From contig JANYGX010000029.1 in assembly GCA_025362295.1 (NCBI GenBank), forward strand, positions 120,442-184,441: a stretch of 64,000 nucleotides of DNA, in the 5' to 3' direction. The stretch is from Sphingomonadales bacterium (GTDB lineage Bacteria > Pseudomonadota > Alphaproteobacteria > Sphingomonadales > Sphingomonadaceae). Shown in pieces: positions 37,879 to 46,309 of the stretch; positions within the stretch are counted from its first letter, which is position 1, and every line of letters starts with the position of its first letter. The translations under genes and the position numbers were made by a program. The notes under the pieces are model-generated. The model was not told where the DNA came from and ran no database searches. It saw only the letters and a list, made by a program, of their open reading frames with translations.

Positions 37879-40536
37879 ATGAGAATTTCTGAATATCGTA
37901 GTAGTGTGTCTGTGGCTGCACTTGGGTTGGGGCTTATGTTCGCAAGTGGTGCTTACGGGCAAGACGCAGCTAAAGCAGCAAAGCCTGCAACAGCAGTAGC
38001 AACAGCTCAATCCGATACAGCGGGCTTGGACACCATTGTTGTTACAGCGTCTGGTGGCGACAAAACCAAGCTGAAGAGCTCGATTTCGGTAAGCTCGGTA
38101 TCTAATGATGCCATTACAAATTTCACACCGCGTTCAGAAGCTGAAGTGTTGCGTTCCATACCCGGCCTTAACCTTCAGGATACGGCAGGCGCTGGCGGTA
38201 ACGCCAACATCGGTGTTCGTGGTATTCCAGTATCAACCGGCGGTTCTGAATATGTTGCCTTGCAGGAAGATGGCCTGCCGGTCACATTGTTTGGTGATAT
38301 CCAATTTGGTAACAACGACTATTGGATACGTTTTGATAATAACGTTGAGCGCGTTGAGGCTGTACGCGGCGGCTCAGCTTCAACTTTTTCGTCACAAGCT
38401 CCAGGCGCTGTTGTTAACTACATCAGTCGCACTGGCGATAAAGAGGGTGGTTCTATCGCTCTGAACAAGGGTGTTAACTTTCGTGAAACGCGCCTTGATT
38501 TTGATTATGGCACGCATGTTACAGACACACTGCGTTTCCACATTGGCGGTTTCTTCAAAGACGGCAACGGCCCAAACCACATAGGCTATACAGCGTCGCG
38601 TGGTTATCAGATCAAAGGCAACATCACGAAAGATTTTGCTGATAACAAGGGCTATATTCGTTTGAATTTCAAACGTCTGGATGATCGCGAACCGACCAAC
38701 ACGTCGCAGCCATCGCTTGCGACCATTAGTGGTGGTAATATCACTGGTTTCAGCACCTTCGGTAATGTTGATGCGCGTAAATATTCAAGCGCTGGTATTT
38801 ATAACCAGAGTTTCCTGATTTTGAATGAACAAGGTAATTTGCAACGGGTTCTGAATGAAGGTATTCACCCCAAAACCACATCATTTGGCGGTGAATTTCA
38901 TTATGAGTTCACAGATGCGTTCAGCGTGACTGATAAGTTTCGTTGGGCAAATCAAAGTGGCGTTTTTGCAAACCAATGGACTGGTGAAAATCAGACAGTA
39001 GCAAGCTCAGTTTCTTGCTCAGTCCATTCAGATGGCCCTAGCAACGGCAATCCTATTGCGTGTCCAACAGTAACAGACGTAAAAAACGTAAATTACAGCT
39101 ATAACGCTCCTATAACCAATCCTGCTTTAGCAGGACCAGGTACAGGAAATGCGACTGCAAGGTATGCAGCGGGGCCTAAGTTAGGGCAAATTTATACCGA
39201 CCCTTATATTAACGGCAATGATGGCAGCAGTGCGCAAGCGTATGTTAACATAAAGGATCTTGGTAGTCTCGCCAACGATGTCACAGTCAATGGTAAAGCG
39301 AATCTTGGTGATAGTGCGAAGTTGAACGTTAAAGCGGGCTGGTTCCACTTCCGTCAGACCATTGCATTGGATTGGAGAATTAATCACACAATCTCGTCAC
39401 TCAACAGCAGCTCAGATTCTGTGCCGCTGGATTTTTTTGATGCTGCTGGCAACCAGCTGACAGCTAATGGCCAGACAGGTTTTAACAATCAATGGGGTAA
39501 TTGCTGCGGCGGTCGTACTTATGATCTCGATTATATCGACGATGCCCCATATCTGAATTTAGATGCCAAAATTGCCGGACTCGATCTTGAAGCCAGTGTG
39601 CGTTGGGATTCCGTTAAGGCATCAGGTCAATCATTCAATAAGGTTGTTATAGGTCAAAATGGCAAAGTTGGTACTGTAGCTCCTGGTACTGTAACTGTAC
39701 AAGACGCTTTAGGGTCTGCTGTGTTGCCGACTTTAAACACAACTGCCGTTACTGTAGATACGCTTAATTATACCAAAAGCTACGTGTCATGGTCGTTTGG
39801 TGCACTCTACAGCGTCAACAATGATACAAGCGTGTTTGCTCGTGTGAGCCGCGGTGGGCGCTTCAACGCCGATCGTTTGTTGTATGGTGGTTTTTTCAAT
39901 GCTGATGGTACACTCAACGGTGGTGGTCAGAACAACAGTGTAAACTTTGTTTCACAACAGGAAGTCGGCGTTAAGAACCGTGGCCAGGTTAGTGGCGGTA
40001 GCTATAATTTTGAAGCCACACTCTTCCGCGCAGGTGTAACAGAACACAACTATGACTTTTCGGCTCCATCAAGAGGTCTAAGCCCAATAGTTAACAGTAA
40101 ATTCAAAAGCTACGGCGTTGAAGCGGATGGTAGTGTACGTTTCGGTGGCTTCTTTATTGATGGTTCGCTTGTCTATACACACGCTCGCATCAATGGTGGC
40201 GGAAACAATGGTAAAACACCGCACACGGCGCCAACCCTCACGTACCGTTTCTCGCCGAGTTATGATATGGAATATGGTGCTATAGGCTTCACAGTTGATG
40301 GTCAGACATCCGCTTATGCCGGTGACGATAACGCATTGAAAATTCCAGGCGCAACGCTCATCAATGCCTTTTTCAAAGCCCGGCCTTATGGTGGTTTTGA
40401 GTTGGGTATGAACGTCAACAACCTGTTCAATACACTGGCCTATCGTGGTTCAGGTGGATTGAGTGGGGGCAACCTGTTCGACAACAGTGCTGTAACCGGT
40501 CGTACGATATCAGCTTCAGTTCGTTACAAGTTCTAG
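37879..40536 (+). CDS. TonB-dependent outer-membrane receptor (probable sugar uptake)
   Basis: An 885-aa receptor with a Sec signal peptide (cleavage near ASGAYGQ, about residues 22-28) and a TonB box LDTIVVTAS at about 50-58. A plug domain follows (EAEVLRSIPGLNLQDTAGAGGNANIGVRGI, then VERVEAVRGGSASTF). The long barrel ends in TGRTISASVRYKF with a terminal Phe. GGGAGGAT lies 4 nt before the ATG. LacI-type operators upstream and the GH68, MFS and fructokinase neighbours suggest sucrose or a related fructoside as cargo. Terminator follows. Confidence 0.93.
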   Translation: MRISEYRSSVSVAALGLGLMFASGAYGQDAAKAAKPATAVATAQSDTAGLDTIVVTASGGDKTKLKSSISVSSVSNDAITNFTPRSEAEVLRSIPGLNLQDTAGAGGNANIGVRGIPVSTGGSEYVALQEDGLPVTLFGDIQFGNNDYWIRFDNNVERVEAVRGGSASTFSSQAPGAVVNYISRTGDKEGGSIALNKGVNFRETRLDFDYGTHVTDTLRFHIGGFFKDGNGPNHIGYTASRGYQIKGNITKDFADNKGYIRLNFKRLDDREPTNTSQPSLATISGGNITGFSTFGNVDARKYSSAGIYNQSFLILNEQGNLQRVLNEGIHPKTTSFGGEFHYEFTDAFSVTDKFRWANQSGVFANQWTGENQTVASSVSCSVHSDGPSNGNPIACPTVTDVKNVNYSYNAPITNPALAGPGTGNATARYAAGPKLGQIYTDPYINGNDGSSAQAYVNIKDLGSLANDVTVNGKANLGDSAKLNVKAGWFHFRQTIALDWRINHTISSLNSSSDSVPLDFFDAAGNQLTANGQTGFNNQWGNCCGGRTYDLDYIDDAPYLNLDAKIAGLDLEASVRWDSVKASGQSFNKVVIGQNGKVGTVAPGTVTVQDALGSAVLPTLNTTAVTVDTLNYTKSYVSWSFGALYSVNNDTSVFARVSRGGRFNADRLLYGGFFNADGTLNGGGQNNSVNFVSQQEVGVKNRGQVSGGSYNFEATLFRAGVTEHNYDFSAPSRGLSPIVNSKFKSYGVEADGSVRFGGFFIDGSLVYTHARINGGGNNGKTPHTAPTLTYRFSPSYDMEYGAIGFTVDGQTSAYAGDDNALKIPGATLINAFFKARPYGGFELGMNVNNLFNTLAYRGSGGLSGGNLFDNSAVTGRTISASVRYKF

Positions 40537-40563
40537 TAGGTAGCGTTGCTTAAATAAAAAAGT

Positions 40564-40593
40564 GGGGGAGCCGAAAGGCTTCCCCCTTTTTTT
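40564..40593 (+). terminator. Intrinsic terminator of the TonB-dependent receptor
   Basis: GGGGGAGCC pairs with GGCTTCCCCC around a GAAA loop, with one bulged base, followed by seven T residues. It ends 57 nt after the receptor stop. Confidence 0.93.
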
Positions 40594-40698
40594 GTTTGGG
40601 GCAAGGCTGTAATGTCTCTCCATGGCTTATGATTAGACACGAAGCGTGACATAAAATCCATTGCCAGGCTTAATCAATTGCTGCACATTGATTTGATT

Positions 40699-42207
40699 AT
40701 GAAACACAACCCAAAATCCATTCGCAATATTGTTATCGTCGGTGGTGGGTCATCCGGTTGGATGACGGCAGCCGCACTCAGCTGCAGTTTGCAGAAGGCG
40801 TGCACAATCACCCTCATTGAATCCGAAGAAATCGGCACAGTGGGTGTGGGCGAGGCGACCATTCCGCCGATCAAGCTTTTCAACCAGTTGCTTGGCATTA
40901 CCGAAAATGATTTTATAAAGCGCACGCAAGGCTCCTTTAAACTTGGTATCGAGTTTGTTGATTGGGCGAAGCTTGGGCACCGGTATTTTCACCCGTTCGG
41001 CAGCCACGGCCGCGCTTTTGATACGGTGAATGTGCATCACTACTGGCTGCAAGCGCAGAGGGACGGCGACACCAGCACAATCGATGACTATTGCATGGCA
41101 TGGGCGGCAGCGGCGAAAAACAAATTTGCCCAGCCCTCGCCGGATATGCGCAATGTGCTCTCCACATTTGATTACGCCTATCATTTTGATGCCGGTCTCT
41201 ATGCAAAATATTTGCGCGAATATTCGGAAGGCAAAGGTGTCGTTCGCATAGAGGGCAAAATTGCTGATGTACAACTGCGCCCTGCTGATGGCTTTGTTGA
41301 ATCCGTACGGCTTGAAAATGGCATAACCATCGCAGCCGAACTCTTCATCGACTGTTCTGGCTTTCGCGGTCTGCTGATCGAAGGCGCATTAAAAACTGGC
41401 TATGAGGATTGGACCCATTGGTTGCCGGCCGACCGTGCCGTGGCTGTGCCTTGCGCATCACATGAATTTACCCCCTACACACGGTCAACCGCACGCACAG
41501 CAGGCTGGCAGTGGCGCATCCCGCTGCAACACCGCACCGGCAATGGCTATGTCTATTCCAGCCAGTATATTTCTGATGATGAAGCCGCGTCGACACTTGT
41601 TGCCAATCTCGATGGCAAACAACTGGCCGATCCGCGTCCGCTGCGCTTCACCACTGGCCGCCGCAAGCAATTCTGGAACAAAAATGTGATTGCAATTGGC
41701 TTGTCCAGTGGTTTTCTGGAGCCGCTGGAATCGACCAGTCTGCATCTCGTTCAATCCGGCATCTCACGCATTCTGGCTTTTTTCCCTGATCTTGATTTCG
41801 ATCCGCTGGTCACAGACGAATTCAATCGCATTTCCATTCAGGAAATCGAGCGCATTCGCGATTTTATCATTCTGCATTACAAGCTTACGGCGCGGGATGA
41901 CACGCCGCTCTGGCGCTATTGTGCCAACATGAGCGTGCCTGATGCACTGAAATGGAAAATCGAGCACTTCAAGCGCTATGGGCGATTGGTGGCCGATGGC
42001 AACGATCTGTTCGGCAATGCCAGCTGGCTTGCCGTGCACATCGGGCAATTGAATATTCCAATGCGCGCTGATCCGTTGGTGGAATACCGCACAGTGGACA
42101 GCCGGAAATATTTGCAAGCCATACGCCGGACCATGGCAGACGCAGCCAACACCATGCCAAGTCATCAAAATTACATCGATCAGCACTGCAAAGCGGCTTC
42201 CCTGTAG
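40699..42207 (+). CDS. Flavin-dependent tryptophan halogenase family protein
   Basis: A 502-aa FAD enzyme. The dinucleotide-binding loop VGGGSSGW is at residues 14-21; GVGEATIP follows; the catalytic-type lysine is Lys81 in GSFKLGIEF; and the halogenase signature WQWRIP starts at Trp270. All hallmark residues are kept, so halogenase chemistry is possible. In alphaproteobacteria these genes cluster with TonB-dependent receptors in carbohydrate loci, where the role is not established. TTG 40678 is in frame, but ATG 40699 gives the usual short N-terminus; neither has a strong ribosome site. Confidence 0.88.
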   Translation: MKHNPKSIRNIVIVGGGSSGWMTAAALSCSLQKACTITLIESEEIGTVGVGEATIPPIKLFNQLLGITENDFIKRTQGSFKLGIEFVDWAKLGHRYFHPFGSHGRAFDTVNVHHYWLQAQRDGDTSTIDDYCMAWAAAAKNKFAQPSPDMRNVLSTFDYAYHFDAGLYAKYLREYSEGKGVVRIEGKIADVQLRPADGFVESVRLENGITIAAELFIDCSGFRGLLIEGALKTGYEDWTHWLPADRAVAVPCASHEFTPYTRSTARTAGWQWRIPLQHRTGNGYVYSSQYISDDEAASTLVANLDGKQLADPRPLRFTTGRRKQFWNKNVIAIGLSSGFLEPLESTSLHLVQSGISRILAFFPDLDFDPLVTDEFNRISIQEIERIRDFIILHYKLTARDDTPLWRYCANMSVPDALKWKIEHFKRYGRLVADGNDLFGNASWLAVHIGQLNIPMRADPLVEYRTVDSRKYLQAIRRTMADAANTMPSHQNYIDQHCKAASL

Positions 42208-42238
42208 ACAGTCTGTTGCAGTTTGTTTAATCAGAAAT

Positions 42239-43261
42239 ATGGCCAAACAACCACAACTGCCCCTAACGATGACAGATATTGCCCGATTGGCGGCTGTATC
42301 TGAATCAACCATTTCACGAGCTCTCACCAACAGTCCACTGGTTTCCAACAAAACCCGTGAACGCATTCAGGCCTTGGCACTGGAGCACGGCTATACGGTT
42401 AATCCGATTGCGCGCAACCTGCGCTCGCGCACCACCCGCACAATCGCAGTGGTGATCCCTCTGGTGCATGAGCGTGACCAGCACCTGTCCGATCCGTTCT
42501 TCGCCAGCATATTGGGCCATTTGGCTGACGCTTTGACCAGTCGCGGTTACGACTTGTTGCTGTCAAAAGTGTTTACTCATCAGGATCGCTGGGTTGAAGG
42601 TATGGTGCAATCGCAACGCGCTGACGGTGTGATTCTCATTGGCCAAAGCCTGGAACATGAAACAATTAATGCTGCAGCTGAGGCCGGCGTGCCTGTGGTG
42701 TCGTGGGGCGCAAAAATGCCTGGTCAGGCCTATACATCGGTGGGGTCGGACAATAGAGCTGGCGGGCGTTTGGCAACCGAACATCTTGTGCAGTCGGGCC
42801 GCAAGCATGTGGCTTTTTTGGGCGATATCCGCCTACCGGAAGTGGCCCAGCGCTATGACGGCTATCTGGCAGCGCACCGGTCTGCCGGACTGACGCCAAA
42901 CCCTGCGCTGTGTATTCCGGCTCATTTTTTGCCTGAAGATGCCTATGCTGCCGCTCAAGGTCTGATCGCATCTGGCGTTAAGTTCGATGGCGTGGTGAGC
43001 GCCTCTGATCTTATTGCCGTCAGCACTATGCGTGCTTTGGCGGAGCACGGCCAGCGTGTGCCGCAAGATGTGGGGGTTGTCGGCTTTGACGATATCACTC
43101 TGGCCCCTTACACGACGCCGCCGCTGACAACCATACGGCAGGATATTGCGCTAGGCGCAAGCCTTCTGGTGGATGCTGTGCTGGATACTGTTGCCGGTAA
43201 GCCAATGGCTTCTGTCGAGATGCCGCCGCAGCTGGTGGTACGAGGCTCCAGCCTTGGCTGA
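42239..43261 (+). CDS. LacI-family transcriptional regulator
   Basis: A 340-aa repressor. The helix-turn-helix is MTDIARLAAVSESTISRALTN at about residues 11-31, followed by the hinge helix NPIARNLRSRTT and a periplasmic-binding-like sugar domain (GRLATEHLVQSGRKHVAFLGD, DIGVVGFDD-type block near residue 280). It most likely controls the MFS-GH68 operon and the receptor through the TGCAA-nCGn-TTGCA sites. Its last 8 nt overlap the fructokinase start. Confidence 0.92.
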   Translation: MAKQPQLPLTMTDIARLAAVSESTISRALTNSPLVSNKTRERIQALALEHGYTVNPIARNLRSRTTRTIAVVIPLVHERDQHLSDPFFASILGHLADALTSRGYDLLLSKVFTHQDRWVEGMVQSQRADGVILIGQSLEHETINAAAEAGVPVVSWGAKMPGQAYTSVGSDNRAGGRLATEHLVQSGRKHVAFLGDIRLPEVAQRYDGYLAAHRSAGLTPNPALCIPAHFLPEDAYAAAQGLIASGVKFDGVVSASDLIAVSTMRALAEHGQRVPQDVGVVGFDDITLAPYTTPPLTTIRQDIALGASLLVDAVLDTVAGKPMASVEMPPQLVVRGSSLG

Positions 43262-44174
43262 TGCAGCTCTCTTTGGAGGTGTTGAGGCTGGCGGCACAAA
43301 GTTCATATGTGCTGTCGGTCGTGCGCCGGATACTGTTGTGGCGCAGGCACAGTTTCCAACTGAAGAACCAGAGGGAACACTCGATAATGTTGTTCATTTT
43401 TTTCAGGAACAGGAAAAACAGCACGGTACATTGGCAGGCTTTGGCATTGCCACCTTTGGCCCGGCAGAGGTTAATCTGGCTTCACCGCATTGGGGTCGGA
43501 TCAGCCAGACACCCAAGCCCGGCTGGAGCGGGGCTGATATAGTCGGGCGTTTTCGCACGGCGTTTGGTGTCCCCGTTGGTTTCGATACGGATGTGAATGG
43601 AGCAGCACTCGCTGAGGCGCACTGGGGCGCGTCTGTTGACACAGCACAATCGGTTTACATTACAGTTGGTACGGGCATTGGGGGTGGTATCGTCGTGGAT
43701 GGAAAAGCCTTGCATGGTTTGCTGCACCCCGAAATCGGCCACATCCGACCGCGCGTTGTGGCGAGTGATGAGGGTTTTGCCGGGGTCTGTCCGTTTCATG
43801 GGGATTGTCTGGAAGGCTTGGCGTCAGGGCCTGCGATCAAGGCCCGTTGGGGTGCATCGCTTGGCGGGTTGCCTCAAGATCATCCGGCGTGGGCGATGGA
43901 GGCCAACTACCTTGGGCAGCTGTGTGCCCAGCTGATTTTAATGGTATCGCCGCAGCGTATTGTTCTTGGTGGCGGTGTGATGAACCACCACGAGCTATTC
44001 CCGCTCATTCGTGAGCAGGCACAGCGCTGGCTTGGTGGTTATGTGGATACCCTGAAAGATCCTGGTGCACTCGATAGCGTGATTGTGCCGCCTGCGCTTG
44101 GCACGCGCTCTGGTATTTATGGTGCGCTCTATCTGGCCCAAAATGCCTTGAAAGCTCTGAATCAAAGGGCTTGA
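43254..44174 (+). CDS. ROK-family fructokinase
   Basis: A 306-aa sugar kinase. FGGVEAGGTKF is the ATP phosphate loop near the N-terminus; FDTDVNGAALAE carries the catalytic Asp; TVGTGIGGGIV follows; EIGHIRPR with CPFHGDCLEG supplies the zinc site His-Cys-His-Cys of ROK kinases. The zinc block and length match fructokinases of the ScrK/Mak type. The start is TTG at 43254 with GAGG 8 nt upstream, inside the end of the LacI gene. It would phosphorylate the fructose released by GH68. Confidence 0.9.
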   Translation: MADAALFGGVEAGGTKFICAVGRAPDTVVAQAQFPTEEPEGTLDNVVHFFQEQEKQHGTLAGFGIATFGPAEVNLASPHWGRISQTPKPGWSGADIVGRFRTAFGVPVGFDTDVNGAALAEAHWGASVDTAQSVYITVGTGIGGGIVVDGKALHGLLHPEIGHIRPRVVASDEGFAGVCPFHGDCLEGLASGPAIKARWGASLGGLPQDHPAWAMEANYLGQLCAQLILMVSPQRIVLGGGVMNHHELFPLIREQAQRWLGGYVDTLKDPGALDSVIVPPALGTRSGIYGALYLAQNALKALNQRA

Positions 44175-44248
44175 GTTCGATTTCATGCTATAAATGCTGC
44201 GATAAATCATCCTATGGTTATCCTGCGTGTAGTGGAGTAATAAATATC

Positions 44249-44707
44249 ATGAACTCCGAAGCGTTTCAGTCCATTATCCTGCCTTGGGTAGGTAAAGTTG
44301 GTGGTGTGATGACAGCGATGCGCGCTGTGCAAACCGCGCACAAACACATCCCGCCGGATGCCATCACGTGTGCTGCCAAGCTGTTTAATCTGAGTATCGC
44401 GGAGGTGCGTGGCATTGTCAGTTTTTACGATGATTTCACCAATGCCGCTCAGGGCGATATTCGTGTGCGCGTGTGTCAGGCAGAGGCCTGCCAGGCGGTT
44501 GGCAGCCGAGAATTGAGCCGCCATGCGGAGCAAGCCATGGGGTTATCCTTTGGTGAAACCTCGGCAGATGGCCAGTTTTCTCTGGAGAAGGTGTTTTGCC
44601 TGGGGTTGTGTGCAGCTGCGCCTGCCATGCTGATCAATGATGTGCCCCATAGCCGCTTTGATGCGGACAGGTTTGATGCTCTGCTTGATAAGGCGATTGC
44701 CAAATGA
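44249..44707 (+). CDS. fdsG: NAD-dependent formate dehydrogenase gamma subunit
   Basis: A 152-aa NuoE-like [2Fe-2S] protein. The cluster ligands are in CQAEAC and CLGLCAAAP. In Fds enzymes it passes electrons from the molybdenum subunit towards the FMN subunit. GGAG precedes the ATG at 44249. The stop overlaps fdsB as ATGA. First gene of fdsG-fdsB-fdsA-fdhD. Confidence 0.93.
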   Translation: MNSEAFQSIILPWVGKVGGVMTAMRAVQTAHKHIPPDAITCAAKLFNLSIAEVRGIVSFYDDFTNAAQGDIRVRVCQAEACQAVGSRELSRHAEQAMGLSFGETSADGQFSLEKVFCLGLCAAAPAMLINDVPHSRFDADRFDALLDKAIAK

Positions 44708-46218
44708 AAATTTATATTCCACTCGATTCTATTGCCGTGGCGCTAGGCGCTGATGATGTGGCGGCTGAATTTGCCGCTGTTGCCCCGGCAATGCAGATCG
44801 TCCGCACCGGTTCTCGTGGCATGAGCTGGCTGGAGCCACTGGTCGAGGTTGAACGGAATGGTGTGCGCTATGGTTTTGGGCCGATTGCCGTGCGCGATGT
44901 TGTCAGCCTGATGGCTAAAAATTTTATGGAATCAGACGAACATGATCTGGCGCTTGGATCGATGGACAGCATCACTTGGCTAAAGCGCCAGCAGCGGTTA
45001 ATTTTCGCCCGCTGCGGCATCACAGATCCATTGTCGCTGGTTGATTATAAAGCCCACAATGGCCTTGCCGGGTTGCGCAAGGCGCTTGCAGTCGCACCAG
45101 ACAATATTGTTGATGAAGTGACGACATCGGGCCTTCGGGGTCGTGGTGGCGCTGGTTTTCCCGCTGGCATTAAATGGAAAACGGTGGCTGACCAAACAGC
45201 GCCACAAAAATATATTGTCTGCAATGCTGATGAAGGAGACAGCGGTACATTCGCTGACCGGATGATACTGGAAGGCGATCCATTTTTGCTTATAGAAGGT
45301 ATGATTATTGCAGGACTGGCGACAGGCGCCACACAAGGCTTTGTGTATTTGCGGTCGGAATATCCCATAGCGGCAAACATATTTTCTGAAGCCTTAAAAA
45401 TTGCCTACGCAAACAATCTGCTGGGTGATACTATTCTGGGCTCAGACAAATCATTCACAATTGAACTTTTCATTGGTGCTGGAGCCTATATCTGCGGTGA
45501 GGAATCGTCGCTGTTGAACAGCCTTGAAGGCAAGCGCGGCGAGGTGCGGGCCAAGCCGCCAATACCGGCCATTGCTGGCCTATTCGACCAGCCGACACTG
45601 GTGCACAATACAATTTCACTCTGCAGTGTGCCGGTTATTCTTGCCAAAGGTGCGCCCTATTATCGTGATTTTGGCATGGGTAAATCCATGGGCACAATGC
45701 CGTTCCAAATTGCAGGCAATGTTAAACACGGTGGTTTGGTGGAATGCGCTTTCGGCGTCACGCTACGCACACTGGTCGAGGATTTTGGCGGCGGCACACG
45801 CTCGTGCCGTCCGTTGCGAGCTGTGCAGGTTGGCGGGCCGCTGGGTGCGTATTTACCGGCCTCCATGCTCGATTTACCGATGGATTACGAGACACTGGCA
45901 GCACGCGGGGCAGGCGTTGGCCATGGTGGTGTGGTGGTGTTTGACGACACGGTCAATCTGGCCGAACAGGCCCGATATGCGTTTGAATTCTGTGCCCACG
46001 AATCTTGCGGCAAGTGTACTCCATGCCGTATTGGCGCTGTGCGCGGCGCTGAAACCATGGAAAAAATAATAGCTGGCGAGGATGTTGCCGACAATATCGA
46101 TCTGGTTAGGGATTTGTGCTACACGATGGAAGATGGATCGCTCTGCGCCATGGGCGGCATGACACCGATACCCGTGCGCAGTGCACTCGAACATTTTGCC
46201 AAAGACTTTGGAGTATAG
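44704..46218 (+). CDS. fdsB: NAD-dependent formate dehydrogenase beta subunit
   Basis: A 504-aa NuoF-like subunit that reduces NAD+. The N-terminal 110 residues are a thioredoxin-like region. GLRGRGGAGFPAGIKW and VCNADEGDSGTFADR form the FMN/NADH site, GAGAYICGEESSLLNSLEG is the NuoF core, and ESCGKCTPCRIG holds the [4Fe-4S] cluster. The order and sequence match FdsB rather than complex I, because no nuo genes are adjacent and the molybdenum subunit follows. Confidence 0.95.
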   Translation: MKIYIPLDSIAVALGADDVAAEFAAVAPAMQIVRTGSRGMSWLEPLVEVERNGVRYGFGPIAVRDVVSLMAKNFMESDEHDLALGSMDSITWLKRQQRLIFARCGITDPLSLVDYKAHNGLAGLRKALAVAPDNIVDEVTTSGLRGRGGAGFPAGIKWKTVADQTAPQKYIVCNADEGDSGTFADRMILEGDPFLLIEGMIIAGLATGATQGFVYLRSEYPIAANIFSEALKIAYANNLLGDTILGSDKSFTIELFIGAGAYICGEESSLLNSLEGKRGEVRAKPPIPAIAGLFDQPTLVHNTISLCSVPVILAKGAPYYRDFGMGKSMGTMPFQIAGNVKHGGLVECAFGVTLRTLVEDFGGGTRSCRPLRAVQVGGPLGAYLPASMLDLPMDYETLAARGAGVGHGGVVVFDDTVNLAEQARYAFEFCAHESCGKCTPCRIGAVRGAETMEKIIAGEDVADNIDLVRDLCYTMEDGSLCAMGGMTPIPVRSALEHFAKDFGV

Positions 46219-46248
46219 TTGTGGTTCTGATTTCACAGATTTCTAAGT

Positions 46249-46277
46249 GCCTCCCCTCTCCCTCAAGTGGGGGAGGC
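46249..46277. repeat. GC-rich inverted repeat between fdsB and fdsA
   Basis: GCCTCCCC at 46249-46256 pairs with GGGGAGGC at 46270-46277 in the 91-nt gap inside the operon. No T-run follows. It has the look of a dispersed palindromic element or an mRNA hairpin that tunes expression between subunits. Confidence 0.55.
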
Positions 46278-46309
46278 GTGAAAGCCGTATACCAGCGGGA
46301 AGTCACACA

